64,000 nt of DNA from an uncultured Acetatifactor sp. Lineage in GTDB: Bacteria > Bacillota > Clostridia > Lachnospirales > Lachnospiraceae. Positions 27,545-36,144 of this stretch are shown here, in pieces (within the stretch, counting starts at the first letter, position 1; each line of letters begins with the position of its first letter). Where the stretch lies: NCBI GenBank assembly GCA_947595925.1, contig CANQEV010000009.1:1-64000 (forward strand), in the 5' to 3' direction. The translations under genes were made by a program, and so were the position numbers. Under the pieces are notes generated by a model that was given only the letters and a program-made list of their open reading frames with translations, had not been told where the DNA came from and did no database searches.

Positions 27545-28708
27545 ATGAAAAAGTATGCGAAAGCTCTGGTCAATCTCTTAGTCGCAGCAGTTATATTTCT
27601 GTGTGTCTGGTTTGTGCTTCCCAGGGTTCTCGCGTTCTTCGCGCCTTTTCTGATCGGGTGGATCATCGCGCTGATGGCGAGCCCGATCGTTAAATTTTTT
27701 GAGGAAAAGGTCAAATTAAAGCGAAAGGCCGGCTCCGCGTTTGTGATCATCGCGGTGATCGGCCTTATTGTGCTTTTGATCTATTTTTTAGGGAGCGTGC
27801 TGGTGAGGGAAGGCTCCGGATTTGTGAAAGAACTGCCCGGCCTGATCGCCGTCGCGCAGAAGGATTTTGACGAGATTGCAGAACACCTGAACAGCATCTA
27901 CGATAAGCTCCCCCAAAACATTCAGCAGGGGATCACGGATTTTGGCAACGAGCTCAGCGATCTGATCGGCAGCCTGATCGGAAGGGTCAGCAGTCCCACG
28001 CTGATGGCGGTGGGCAATTTTGCAAAATATCTGCCGAAACTTCTGATCGGCGTCATTATGACGCTTTTGTCCTCATACTTTTTCGTCGCGGAGCGGGAGA
28101 ATATCCTGGAGTGGTTTCGGATTCACACCCCGGAAGTGGTGCGGGCCCGATACCTCTTGATCAAGCGCAGCATGGTGGAGGCAGTGGGAGGCTACCTGAA
28201 GGCACAGCTGAAGATAGAAATTTGGATGTATCTTCTTCTTGTGGCAGGGCTTTGGATCCTCCAGGTAAATTACGTCTGGCTGATCGCGCTGGGAATTGCC
28301 TTTCTGGACTTTCTGCCCTTTTTCGGGACAGGCACGGTAATGATCCCCTGGGCGGTTATCAAGCTGCTGAGCGGGGATTACCAGATGGCGGTGGGCCTCC
28401 TGATCATCTGGGGCGTGGGACAGCTTGCAAGGCAGATCATCCAGCCCAAGATCGTTGGGGATTCCATTGGCATGCCGCCCATTCCCACGCTGTTTTTGCT
28501 CTATATGGGTTATCGTTTTTACGGCGTGATCGGCATGATCGTAGCGGTGCCCCTGGGCTTGATCCTCTACTCCATGTATAAGGAAGGAGTGTTCGAGACT
28601 ACAAAGAATTCTCTGTTGCTCTTGATCCTGGGACTGAACCGTTTCAGAAAACTGACGCCGGAAGATCTGAAACAGGATCAGGAGGAAATGCAGGAAGAAA
28701 ATAAATAA
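27545..28708 (+). CDS. AI-2E family transporter
   Basis: A membrane protein of about 387 residues with two N-terminal helices, a long soluble segment (about 85-150), and a block of further helices with the family motif DFLPFFGTGTVMIPWA near residue 255 and the QLARQIIQPKIVGDSIGMPPIPTL block near 300. Members export varied compounds, including autoinducer-2 or sodium ions; the substrate here is unknown. Start choices are GTG 27524, ATG 27533 or ATG 27545; AAAGGA at 27526-27531 best serves 27545, although the 12-base spacing is long. Confidence 0.9.
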   Translation: MKKYAKALVNLLVAAVIFLCVWFVLPRVLAFFAPFLIGWIIALMASPIVKFFEEKVKLKRKAGSAFVIIAVIGLIVLLIYFLGSVLVREGSGFVKELPGLIAVAQKDFDEIAEHLNSIYDKLPQNIQQGITDFGNELSDLIGSLIGRVSSPTLMAVGNFAKYLPKLLIGVIMTLLSSYFFVAERENILEWFRIHTPEVVRARYLLIKRSMVEAVGGYLKAQLKIEIWMYLLLVAGLWILQVNYVWLIALGIAFLDFLPFFGTGTVMIPWAVIKLLSGDYQMAVGLLIIWGVGQLARQIIQPKIVGDSIGMPPIPTLFLLYMGYRFYGVIGMIVAVPLGLILYSMYKEGVFETTKNSLLLLILGLNRFRKLTPEDLKQDQEEMQEENK

Positions 28709-28732
28709 AATTTTAATTTTAGTTGAAACTTT

Positions 28733-28775
28733 GCCTTCTAAAAGCAGTCTTATACTTTTAGAAGGCTTTTTTATT
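28733..28775 (+). terminator. Strong terminator after the AI-2E transporter
   Basis: A perfect 12-bp stem (GCCTTCTAAAAG/CTTTTAGAAGGC) is followed by TTTTTTATT. Confidence 0.92.
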
Positions 28776-28832
28776 GCCGCTAAATCTGAGAAGAAAAAAA
28801 TTATGTTTTGGAAGGGAACTGGGAGGTATGAA

Positions 28833-29531
28833 ATGATTTCTACAATCGCAGTTTATAATAATAAGACGAAGGCGGTTCAGAGACTGAAAGGGCTCTGCCC
28901 GGGAGAGCAGATGGAGCTTATAGAGATCCGCGTCCGAAAAGAGCTCTTTGAGGAAATTTCGGCCGGGCGGATCCAGATGATCCTGATAGACATTATGGCG
29001 GAGTCCGGAGGCTGGAACGAGGGCGTCCGGCTGATCTGTGATATCCGAAGAAGGAGCCGGATCCCCATCCTGGTGATCTCCGGGCAGGAGAGCGAGGAGG
29101 CGAAGATAGAAGCCCTCAGCGCGGGAGCGGATGATTACGTGAATGCCGGGGACAACCCCCTGGTGCTCCTGGCCAGAATGAAATCCCATCTGCGCCGATA
29201 TTGCCAGCTCTCCGGCATCTGCAGAAATGTGGACAAAATTTATCGCGTGGACGGGCTGGAGATCGACGACACCCAGAGAAAGGTGACGGTGGACGGAAGG
29301 GAAGTCAGGCTCACTCCCATTGAGTATCAGATCCTGGTACTCCTTGCAAAGGAGACCGGACACCCTCTCTCCATCTCACAGATTTATGAGGCGATCTGGC
29401 AGATGGACGCGGTCGGTGTGGACAACACGATCGCCGTGCACATCCGGCATATCCGGGAGAAGATCGAACAGAATCCAAAGCAGCCCAGATATCTGAAGGT
29501 GGTCTGGGGAATCGGTTATATGGTCGGCTGA
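28833..29531 (+). CDS. Atypical orphan OmpR-type response regulator
   Basis: A 232-residue protein. The N-terminal domain (about 1-125) is receiver-like: one Asp sits at the expected site in ILIDIM, Ser in VISGQ replaces the usual Thr/Ser position, but the N-terminal acidic pair is absent (VYNNK) and the Lys-Pro of normal receivers is replaced by NAGDNP. The C-terminal domain (about 135-232) is a clear winged helix with LTPIEYQILVLLAK and VHIRHIREKI. No kinase gene is adjacent. GGGAGG upstream supports ATG 28833; the longer frame from 28731 runs through a terminator. It may act without phosphorylation. Confidence 0.88.
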   Translation: MISTIAVYNNKTKAVQRLKGLCPGEQMELIEIRVRKELFEEISAGRIQMILIDIMAESGGWNEGVRLICDIRRRSRIPILVISGQESEEAKIEALSAGADDYVNAGDNPLVLLARMKSHLRRYCQLSGICRNVDKIYRVDGLEIDDTQRKVTVDGREVRLTPIEYQILVLLAKETGHPLSISQIYEAIWQMDAVGVDNTIAVHIRHIREKIEQNPKQPRYLKVVWGIGYMVG

Positions 29532-29638
29532 AAAAGACTTGAAATCTGTGCGGAAATGCTCCATACTGTAGATAACCGTTTGCGTCCGGAATCCATGTGG
29601 CGGAAACTCGGACGGCCGCGGCGGAAAGGACGGAAGAG

Positions 29639-30577
29639 ATGGCGGAGCAGAAAGCAGTCGCAGGTCAGGACACAGTCGCAGGTCAGAAGGGAACTGCAGC
29701 GCGGAGAGAGGCCGTGGAGAATCAGACGCCTCCTGCGCGCGTCTCTGAGCGCAATACCCGGTCATGGAGGGAACGCTGGGATTCCTGGGAGGGCCTTGGA
29801 GCCGGCACGATCAAGCTGATCGCCGTGCTCTCCATGCTGATCGATCACACTGCCGCCGGGATCCTGGGCAGATACTTAAATCAGGCGGGGATCCGGACTT
29901 ACTTGTTCGCGGCGGATCCGGTACGGGATGCCTGGCTGGAACAGTACGGGGATCTGTACTTTTTGTATGATTTCATGCGGAACGTGGGGCGGTTGGCGTT
30001 TCCGATCTACTGTTTTTTCCTGGTGGAGGGGCTGAAGTATACCCGTAACCAGTGGAAGTACCTGGGCCGGCTGGTGATCTTCGCGTTTCTCTCTGAAATT
30101 CCCTTTGACCTCCTGTTTAACAACGCCGTTCTGGAGTTCCAGAGCCAGAACGTGTACTTCACCCTGGCGGTCAGCCTTGCGGTGATGATCGGGCTGAAGG
30201 AACTGGGGCAGAGGCTTCGCCTTCAGGGAACCTCTCAGGCGGCAGGTTTCTTGACTATGATACTGGGCCTCGCAGCCGTTGGAGCGGGATGCATCTTGAC
30301 GGTGTTTCTGAAAACGGACTACAGCTACCGCGGCGTGCTCTGCACGGTGGCCATCTATCTGTTTTCCGGCAGCAGAATCAAGCAGCTCCTGGCCGGCGCC
30401 GTGGCCTTCTGCTGGGAGCTTCCCGCCGCGCCTCTGGCTTTTCTTCCCCTGGCGCTCTATAAAAAGAAGCGGGGGCTGAAATTAAAATATTTCTTTTATG
30501 CCTTTTATCCGCTGCATCTCCTGGTTCTTTATCTGATCGCAGTGTGCCTGGGGATCGGGCAGCTGCCGGCGCTGTAG
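29639..30577 (+). CDS. TraX-like membrane protein
   Basis: About 312 residues. After a hydrophilic, Ala/Glu/Gln-rich N-terminal segment of about 45 residues, the TraX family core begins with IKLIAVLSMLIDH, then NVGRLAFPIYCFFLVEGLKYTRN and FAFLSEIPFDLLFN, with about eight to nine membrane helices. F-plasmid TraX acetylates pilin; chromosomal relatives in Firmicutes have unknown substrates and are probably membrane acyltransferases. No conjugation genes are present. GGAAAGGA eight bases upstream favours ATG 29639; a GTG at 29597 is possible but has no such site. Confidence 0.85.
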   Translation: MAEQKAVAGQDTVAGQKGTAARREAVENQTPPARVSERNTRSWRERWDSWEGLGAGTIKLIAVLSMLIDHTAAGILGRYLNQAGIRTYLFAADPVRDAWLEQYGDLYFLYDFMRNVGRLAFPIYCFFLVEGLKYTRNQWKYLGRLVIFAFLSEIPFDLLFNNAVLEFQSQNVYFTLAVSLAVMIGLKELGQRLRLQGTSQAAGFLTMILGLAAVGAGCILTVFLKTDYSYRGVLCTVAIYLFSGSRIKQLLAGAVAFCWELPAAPLAFLPLALYKKKRGLKLKYFFYAFYPLHLLVLYLIAVCLGIGQLPAL

Positions 30578-30666
30578 AGCGATGCCGGTCATGCCGCGGC
30601 AATGGCCGAGTGCGGATGGAACATGTCTGCTCAAGGCTGTTTTGGATAAACGCCGCAAAGAAAATG

Positions 30667-30695
30667 TTGACGTGACCCGTCAGAAAACTTATACT
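30667..30695 (+). promoter_or_regulatory. Strong promoter of the SPFH gene
   Basis: TTGACG (30667-30672) and TATACT (30690-30695) with 17-base spacing. Confidence 0.85.
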
Positions 30696-30702
30696 GGAAG
30701 TT

Positions 30703-30738
30703 AGGGGAGCAGGGATAGAAAAGGTTTCCGCTCCCCTG
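30703..30738 (+). promoter_or_regulatory. Leader hairpin before the SPFH gene
   Basis: AGGGGAGC pairs with GCTCCCCT over a loop of about 20 bases, just after the expected transcription start and followed by GTTTCAT. It could stabilise the mRNA or act as a weak attenuator. Confidence 0.55.
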
Positions 30739-30773
30739 TTTCATACAGCAAATAAAAAATGGAGGGTAAGTAC

Positions 30774-32111
30774 ATGGGTTTGATCGAGGCGTTTAAGGGC
30801 GCGGTGAGCGGCGTGGTGGCAGATCAGTGGAAGGAGTATTTTTACTGTGACGCCATCGACAACAAGTATCTGATGGTTCGGGGACATAAGAAGACCAACG
30901 GGAAGGCTTCCAACAATCGGGGGGATGAAAACGTCATCTCCAATGGTTCCATCATTACCGTGGCGGACGGTCAGTGTATGATTATCGTGGATCAGGGAAA
31001 GGTGGTGGATCTCTGTGCGGTGGCCGGGGCCTACACTTTTGACGCATCCTCGGAGCCCTCTGTTTTCACCGGAAACCTGGGGGATTCCATCCTGGAGACT
31101 TTTAAGGCCATCGGAAAGCGTTTCACCTTCGGCGGGGATGTGGCGAAGGATATGAGAGTATACTATATTAACACCAAGGAGATCATGGGCAATATGTACG
31201 GAACGCCCAAACAGGTTCCTTTCCGGGTAGTGGACGAGAGGGCGGGGATCGACATGGACATCTCCATCCGCTGCCATGGCCAGTACAGCTACCGCATCTG
31301 CGATCCCGTATCCTTCTACACGAACGTCTGCGGCAACGAGAAGGAGTGCTTCCCCCGGGAGCGGATCGACGGCCAGATGAAGTCAGAGCTCCTGACCGCT
31401 CTGCAGCCCGCCCTGGGAAGGATTTCCGAGATGGGAATCCGGTATTCCGCTCTGATGACGCATACCCAGGAGATTGCGGACACGCTGAATGCGGAACTCT
31501 CAAAGAGCTGGGCTCAGGATCGAGGCATTACCATCGTGAAATTCGGCGTTTCCTCCGTGACGGCAGACCCTGAGGACGAGGCGATGCTGAAGGAGATGCA
31601 GAAGACCGCGGCCTATGCGGATCCCACGCGTATGGCGGCATACCAGGGCATGGCCCAGGCAGACGCGATGAAGATGGCGGCATCCAATACCGCTACGGGT
31701 CCCGCCATGGCCTTCATGGGCATGAATATGGCGCAGCAGGCAGGAGGCTCGGGCGTGGCGGACCTGTTCGCCCTGGGACAGCAGCAGAAGGCCGCCCAGC
31801 AGGCAGCGGCCGCAAATACGAATGCTTCTGCTCCTTCCGGTGATTCCTGGAAGTGCAGTTGCGGCGCTGTTGCCACCGGCAATTTCTGCCCGGAGTGCGG
31901 CGCGAAGAAACCCGCCACCGCGGTGGGTTGGACCTGCTCCTGCGGCACGGTGAACCAGGGGAAGTTCTGCACGAACTGCGGGGCAAGAAAGCCTGCGGGC
32001 GTACCTCAGTACAAGTGCGATAAGTGCGGCTGGATGCCGGAGGATCCTGCGAATCCGCCGAAATTCTGCCCGGAGTGCGGAGATCCTTTCGGGGATGAGG
32101 ACCTGGTGTAA
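30774..32111 (+). CDS. SPFH-domain protein with C-terminal zinc ribbons (YdjI-like)
   Basis: A 445-residue protein. The first 290 residues are an SPFH/band-7 type domain of the YdjI (virion-core-like) group; an Ala/Met/Gln-rich linker follows (about 290-355), then three CxC/CxxC zinc-ribbon units (WKCSCGAV..CPECG, WTCSCGTV..CTNCG, YKCDKCGW..CPECG). In Bacillus subtilis YdjI belongs to a membrane-stress operon and helps localise a PspA-type protein. No PspA gene lies here. GGAGGG nine bases upstream sets ATG 30774; the ATG at 30759 precedes that site. Own promoter and terminator. Confidence 0.87.
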   Translation: MGLIEAFKGAVSGVVADQWKEYFYCDAIDNKYLMVRGHKKTNGKASNNRGDENVISNGSIITVADGQCMIIVDQGKVVDLCAVAGAYTFDASSEPSVFTGNLGDSILETFKAIGKRFTFGGDVAKDMRVYYINTKEIMGNMYGTPKQVPFRVVDERAGIDMDISIRCHGQYSYRICDPVSFYTNVCGNEKECFPRERIDGQMKSELLTALQPALGRISEMGIRYSALMTHTQEIADTLNAELSKSWAQDRGITIVKFGVSSVTADPEDEAMLKEMQKTAAYADPTRMAAYQGMAQADAMKMAASNTATGPAMAFMGMNMAQQAGGSGVADLFALGQQQKAAQQAAAANTNASAPSGDSWKCSCGAVATGNFCPECGAKKPATAVGWTCSCGTVNQGKFCTNCGARKPAGVPQYKCDKCGWMPEDPANPPKFCPECGDPFGDEDLV

Positions 32112-32147
32112 TGTGAAAAGCCATATCCGGCGGGGAACTTTCTTTTA

Positions 32148-32184
32148 CTGCGCCCTGTGAGTTCCATGGGGCGCAGTTTATTGT
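32148..32184 (+). terminator. Terminator of the SPFH gene
   Basis: CTGCGCCC pairs with GGGCGCAG around a loop of about 13 bases, followed by TTTATTG. Confidence 0.75.
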
Positions 32185-32270
32185 ATAAAAAACCGTTAAA
32201 CAGGAAACGGAAAGTCAAGAAGCGGCTGTCTTTTGCCGACAGCGGAAGCTCTTGGGATCAGGGAGGCGGC

Positions 32271-33047
32271 GTGGAAGAACTCATACAGGTAAAAGAACTT
32301 TGCAAGACATTTAAGCTCTCCGCGAAGCAGCAGAAGCTGGAAAAGACAAAGGAAAAGACCAAAGTGGCCGTGGACGGGCTTTCCTTCACGGCTTACAAGG
32401 GGGAAGTGTTTGGCCTGCTGGGGCCCAACGGAGCGGGAAAGACCACGACGCTCCGGATGCTGGCCACCCTGATCCGGCCGGACAGCGGGGACGCCCTGCT
32501 GGACGGGGTCAGCGTGACAAAGGACCCGGAGACCGTGCGGAGCCGGATCGGGTTCCTGACCAGCGAGCTGAAACTGGAGGATTTTTTCTCGCCGAACTAT
32601 CTCTTTCAGTTTTTTGCCAGTCTATACGGCGTGCCCCAGGACAAGGCGCTGGCGCGCCGGGAGGAGCTCTTTTCCCGCTTTGGGATCGACCGGTTTGCGG
32701 AGGTGAAGGTGGGGGATCTGTCCACGGGCATGAAGCAAAAGGTAAGTCTTGTCATAAGCCTCGTGCACGACCCGGATATCATCATTTTTGACGAGCCCAC
32801 CAATGGCCTGGACGTTCTGACGGCGAAGGTGGTGACGGATTTCCTGCTGGATCTTCGGGCACAGGGAAAGACCATTCTGCTCTCCACCCATATCTTCAGC
32901 CTGATCGAAAAGATCTGCGACAGGGTTGGCATCATGATCAGCGGAAAGATGGCGGTGTGTGACACTCTGGAGAAGATCTGCGGCGGCAAAAGCCTGGAGG
33001 ACCGGTTCTTTGAGGTTTACCGGGAGAAGGCAGGTGACCTGGAATGA
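32271..33047 (+). CDS. ABC transporter ATP-binding protein, NatA type
   Basis: A 258-residue ABC ATPase. Walker A GPNGAGKTTTLRMLA is near residue 52, the Q-loop region follows, the signature is LSTGMKQKVSLVISLVHDP (near 150), Walker B IIIFDEPTNGLD and switch His in STHIF. It closely resembles NatA, the ATPase of a two-gene sodium or drug exporter. Translation probably starts at GTG 32271, seven bases after GGGAGG. An open frame reaches back to 32157 but that part overlaps the upstream terminator. The permease gene overlaps it by four bases. Confidence 0.9.
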   Translation: MEELIQVKELCKTFKLSAKQQKLEKTKEKTKVAVDGLSFTAYKGEVFGLLGPNGAGKTTTLRMLATLIRPDSGDALLDGVSVTKDPETVRSRIGFLTSELKLEDFFSPNYLFQFFASLYGVPQDKALARREELFSRFGIDRFAEVKVGDLSTGMKQKVSLVISLVHDPDIIIFDEPTNGLDVLTAKVVTDFLLDLRAQGKTILLSTHIFSLIEKICDRVGIMISGKMAVCDTLEKICGGKSLEDRFFEVYREKAGDLE

Positions 33048-34228
33048 ACAATATGCTGGTGATCATAAAAAAGGAACTTGCCAGGTTTTTTGGCGATAAA
33101 AGGCTGGTATTCACAACGGCGATCATGCCCGGGCTGCTGATCTTTCTGATGTACACCCTCATGGGGGAGGGCCTCATGCGAGAGTTCACCACGGAGGAGG
33201 ATTACATCGCAAAGGCTTATGTCAGAAACATGCCTGCGGAGCTGGAGTCCTCGCTGAAAGAGCTCCCGGTGGAGTGGGAGATCTGGGACGGCGGGAACCC
33301 GGCGTCGGATCAGGTGCTTCAGGAGATCGCAGAGGGCGAGAGGGACGGTCTGTTGGTGTTTCCCGATCGCTTCATGCAGGATATGTTGGCCTATGAAGCA
33401 GGCCAGGGAGAGGCACCCAATGTGGAGATCTACTATAACAGTGAGGAGAGTAATTCCGGGGCCTTTCGCAGCGCGGCGGTCCGCTTTCTGGATCAGCTGG
33501 AGGAGAGCGTCGCAAATAAATTTGACATCAACAGGGGAGAGGGGAGCCTGGGAGATTACGACCGGGTCTCTGAGCAGTCCGTTATGGGGCAGCTTCTGGC
33601 GGGGCTTCTGCCCATGCTGATCATGACCTTCATCTTCAGCGGCTGTACCGCCGTGGCACCGGAGTCCATCGCCGGGGAAAAGGAGAGAGGGACCATCGCC
33701 ACGCTGCTGGTGACGCCGATGAAGCGCAGCGCCCTGGCCCTGGGGAAGATCGTGAGCCTCAGCGTGATCGCGCTGCTGGCGGGACTCTCCAGCTTCCTGG
33801 GGACGATCCTGTCCCTTCCGAAGCTGATGACGGACGAGGTGGATTTCGGGGCGGCGAGCTATACGGCGCTGGACTACGGCCTGTTGTTTGCGGTGATCCT
33901 CTCCACCGTGCTGGTTACGGTGGCGGTGATCTCCCTGATCTCCGCGGGGGCGAAGAGCGTGAAAGAAGCGTCCACCGCCATAGCGCCCTTTTTGAGCGTG
34001 ATCGTCATAGTGAGCCTTCTTCCCCTGTTCCACCTGGGAGGCGGAGGAAAGGTTGCGGACCTGATCCCGCTGTATAATTCCGTGATGACTATGAACGGCA
34101 TCTTTAGCTTTGAGTCCAGTGTCTCGGACGTTGTGATCACAGTCCTCGTGAATTTTGCGGCTGCGGGGATTCTGGGCGGGATTTTGACAAAGATGTTTTC
34201 CAGTGAAAAGGTTATGTTCAACAGATGA
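33044..34228 (+). CDS. ABC-2 type permease, NatB type
   Basis: A 394-residue membrane subunit. One N-terminal helix (about 20-42) is followed by a large outside domain (about 45-175), then five helices (about 180-390) with the family motif SIAGEKERGTIATLLVTP near residue 207. It pairs with the ATPase encoded immediately upstream; ATGA overlap couples their translation. NatAB exports sodium in Bacillus; substrates of relatives vary, so the exported compound is not known here. Confidence 0.9.
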   Translation: MNNMLVIIKKELARFFGDKRLVFTTAIMPGLLIFLMYTLMGEGLMREFTTEEDYIAKAYVRNMPAELESSLKELPVEWEIWDGGNPASDQVLQEIAEGERDGLLVFPDRFMQDMLAYEAGQGEAPNVEIYYNSEESNSGAFRSAAVRFLDQLEESVANKFDINRGEGSLGDYDRVSEQSVMGQLLAGLLPMLIMTFIFSGCTAVAPESIAGEKERGTIATLLVTPMKRSALALGKIVSLSVIALLAGLSSFLGTILSLPKLMTDEVDFGAASYTALDYGLLFAVILSTVLVTVAVISLISAGAKSVKEASTAIAPFLSVIVIVSLLPLFHLGGGGKVADLIPLYNSVMTMNGIFSFESSVSDVVITVLVNFAAAGILGGILTKMFSSEKVMFNR

Positions 34229-34244
34229 GACAATATTAGATAAA

Positions 34245-34277
34245 AAAGGAACCCGTGAAACGGGTTCCTTTCGTTTT
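34245..34277. terminator. Bidirectional terminator between natB-like gene and csp
   Basis: A perfect 12-bp stem (AAAGGAACCCGT/ACGGGTTCCTTT) with a three-base loop has T-rich sequence on both sides in the correct orientation for each convergent gene. Confidence 0.9.
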
Positions 34278-34294
34278 GCAGATTAGGATCAGAC

Positions 34295-34510
34295 TTAAGC
34301 TACTACGGTAACGTTGGTAGCGCGGATCTTGCTGCTGTTCTGAGGGTCGCTCTCGGTGTCGAAGGTAACCTTCTGGCCTTCCTCCAGGGACTTAAAGCCC
34401 TCTGCGTTGATAGCGGAGAAATGTACGAATACCTCCTCGCCGGTAGCATCATTGGTGATGAAACCATAACCCTTCTGTGCGTTAAACCACTTAACTGTAC
34501 CGTTGTTCAT
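34295..34510 (-). CDS. Cold-shock protein (CspA family)
   Basis: A 71-residue single cold-shock domain protein. RNP1 (KGYGFI) and RNP2 (VFVHF) are present in [19 protein letters not shown] and [10 protein letters not shown]. It binds single-stranded RNA and melts secondary structure. AGGAGGTACC lies upstream of the ATG. The mRNA has a leader of roughly 210 bases with a long stem, which points to post-transcriptional, possibly temperature-dependent control. Confidence 0.97.
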   Translation of the reverse strand: MNNGTVKWFNAQKGYGFITNDATGEEVFVHFSAINAEGFKSLEEGQKVTFDTESDPQNSSKIRATNVTVVA

Positions 34511-34722
34511 ATTGGTACCTCCTTTTTAATGCTGGGCACTGCCCGCTTTCAGTTTTAGTAATTCTAAAGCGAGGACACAAAAATCACATATTTTTGTAGA
34601 CCATCATTCCATCATCTTCAGGCAGACGTAACTGCCCCAACTCTGCACTTCGTAGCCAGGACCGCGGAAGCGAATGATGACTTACAAAAATATGTGAGTT
34701 TAATGACTTACTTTTAGAATAC
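34511..34722 (-). promoter_or_regulatory. Long structured leader of the csp mRNA
   Basis: The 26-base arms 34584-34609 and 34672-34697 pair almost perfectly (a few mismatches near one end) around a 62-base loop that contains a GGCAG/CTGCC stem. The arms lie entirely in the untranslated leader. In Escherichia coli the long cspA leader acts as a thermosensor; this one looks analogous in size and position, although its sequence is unrelated as far as I can see. Confidence 0.7.
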
Positions 34723-34728
34723 GATCTT

Positions 34729-34757
34729 AGTATAGTATTTTCCAAGGAAATTGTCAA
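34729..34757 (-). promoter_or_regulatory. Strong promoter of csp
   Basis: On the minus strand TTGACA (34752-34757) and TATACT (34729-34734) are 17 bases apart. Confidence 0.9.
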
Positions 34758-34924
34758 TCAGTATTTTCTCTGAAATAGCAAAAAAAGGAATAATTTTGAA
34801 AAAATATAGACAACCTCTTCGAATCTTTCCTGATTTTTTAATTGCCAGATGGTATATTTTGGGTGAAACTGTGAAAAATAGGATTGCAATTTATGGCAAG
34901 GCAATGCAAAGAAGGGGTGTGGTG

Positions 34925-35713
34925 ATGGGAGTGATGATTCCTTTGTGGTACGTGGTCTGCCTGGGGCTGGCGGCAGCTTATTTCGGCTTTTGGTTTGGCA
35001 GGAGCCGGAACTGGGGGATGATTGAAAAGATGGAGACGGAGAAAACGGCGGGGCCTGGCGGTCTGGAAAAGGGAGAAGCCGGATCTGACGGCCCGGGAAG
35101 AGTCCGCGGAGGATACGGTGAGGAAAAGGGCGGAGCGGGACACGGCGGTGAAAAAAGCCGGGCGAGAGCCGGGGCGGAGAAAGACAGGCTGGGGGGCAGT
35201 ACCGGCGCCGGGAAGAACGCTGGGCCCTATGCCGGGGACAGAAGGATAACGGTTTCCCGGGGCGGCGATAAATATTACGGAAAAAATTTATATTGTCCCA
35301 CGGCCGGCCGTGCCATGAATTTTCAGGAGGGGGAGGAAAACGGCGTGCGGATTTTGACGACGGACAGCAGGCTTTATTCACCGGTTTCCGGAAGGGTCCT
35401 GAAAATTTCTCCCCGGGGGAATGCGTTTTTGATCCGGACGGACTGGGGGCGGGACGTGACGGTGCGGGCCTGTACCAATGAGGATGATCTGCTGGACCGG
35501 TATTTTCGCCCGAGGGTGGTCCGGGGAGAGATCGTCCGCCGGGGAAGGCTCCTTCTGGAGTATGACCGGGAGACGCTCTGCAGAAAGTGCCAGGACACAG
35601 CCGTGTATGTCTCGGTGGGGGATGAGAGCGGGGGGAAACTGGAGGTGGAGGAGGATCTTTCTGTAAAGGTCGGGGATTCCCTCCGCTGGCTGCAGCCGGA
35701 AGATCCCTCTTGA
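34925..35713 (+). CDS. Membrane-anchored protein with PTS EIIA(Glc)-like domain
   Basis: A 262-residue protein. One N-terminal membrane helix (about 2-26) leads to a Gly/Lys/Arg/Glu-rich, probably disordered stretch (about 30-115), then a beta-sandwich resembling the glucose-specific EIIA domain: LYSPVSGRVLKISPRGNAFLIRTDWG, then VRGEIVRRGRLLLEYD. The phosphorylatable His of true EIIA (in an LIHIGLDT-type motif) is not present; DVTVRACTNEDD stands there instead. It is therefore unlikely to pass phosphate. AAGGGGTG sits just before ATG 34925. The copZ promoter begins inside its last codons. Confidence 0.65.
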   Translation: MGVMIPLWYVVCLGLAAAYFGFWFGRSRNWGMIEKMETEKTAGPGGLEKGEAGSDGPGRVRGGYGEEKGGAGHGGEKSRARAGAEKDRLGGSTGAGKNAGPYAGDRRITVSRGGDKYYGKNLYCPTAGRAMNFQEGEENGVRILTTDSRLYSPVSGRVLKISPRGNAFLIRTDWGRDVTVRACTNEDDLLDRYFRPRVVRGEIVRRGRLLLEYDRETLCRKCQDTAVYVSVGDESGGKLEVEEDLSVKVGDSLRWLQPEDPS

Positions 35714-35738
35714 CGAATACCCTATGGGGGTATAAAAT
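35710..35738 (+). promoter_or_regulatory. Promoter of copZ
   Basis: TTGACG (35710-35715) and TAAAAT (35733-35738) are 17 bases apart. The whole spacer is occupied by the CsoR-like palindrome. Confidence 0.85.
35717..35733. promoter_or_regulatory. CsoR-type copper operator
   Basis: ATACCCTATGGGGGTAT is a near-perfect match to the A/T-TACC(C)-N3-GGGGGTA operator class bound by CsoR/RcnR-family repressors. It fills the copZ promoter spacer, so bound repressor would block RNA polymerase; copper would release it. No csoR gene lies in this window. Confidence 0.75.
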
Positions 35739-35906
35739 AAGAGAGAACGGAGCCGGGCGTAGAGGGGCTTGAAGCCTTATGCGGGAGGAAAATCCGTTTC
35801 CGGGGAGGAACCCGGGAAAAGCGGCAAATTCCGGCCGGAAACCGCGGCGGACGGGCAGGACTCTGCCGCCGGGAACCGTAAAATGAGAGAGAAAAGGAGA
35901 CGGAAA

Positions 35907-36116
35907 ATGAAGAAGACGCTTGTGATCGAGGGAATGATGTGCGGACATTGCACGGGGCGCGTGCAGAAGGCGCTGGAGGCAGTTGAGGGTGTAAAGGAAG
36001 TGAAGATGAGCCTGGAAAATAAGACTGCAGAGGTGGATGCCGGGGACGGCGTTGCGGAGCAGGCTTTAAGGGATGCCGTGAAGGAAGCTGGCTATGAAGT
36101 AATAGAGTGCAGATAA
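35907..36116 (+). CDS. copZ: Copper chaperone CopZ (heavy-metal-associated domain)
   Basis: A 69-residue HMA domain protein. The metal site is MCGHC in IEGMMCGHCTGRV near residue 10. Family members bind Cu(I) and pass it to a CopA-type ATPase or to CsoR. AAGGAG lies before ATG 35907; the open frame extends upstream to 35769 but without a site. Copper control is supported by the operator in its promoter. No CopA or CsoR is encoded nearby, so it is an isolated member of the copper regulon. The 170-base leader is long for such a small gene. Confidence 0.92.
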   Translation: MKKTLVIEGMMCGHCTGRVQKALEAVEGVKEVKMSLENKTAEVDAGDGVAEQALRDAVKEAGYEVIECR

Positions 36117-36144
36117 AAAACCCGTGTTATCTCGAAAAAATCTA

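Noticed and set aside
29639-30577. Evidence of a conjugative element from the TraX-like gene
   Set aside because: No relaxase, type IV secretion or integrase genes are near; chromosomal TraX-like genes are common in Firmicutes.
34925-35713. Functional PTS EIIA component
   Set aside because: The active-site His is missing and the protein is membrane-anchored without other PTS genes nearby.
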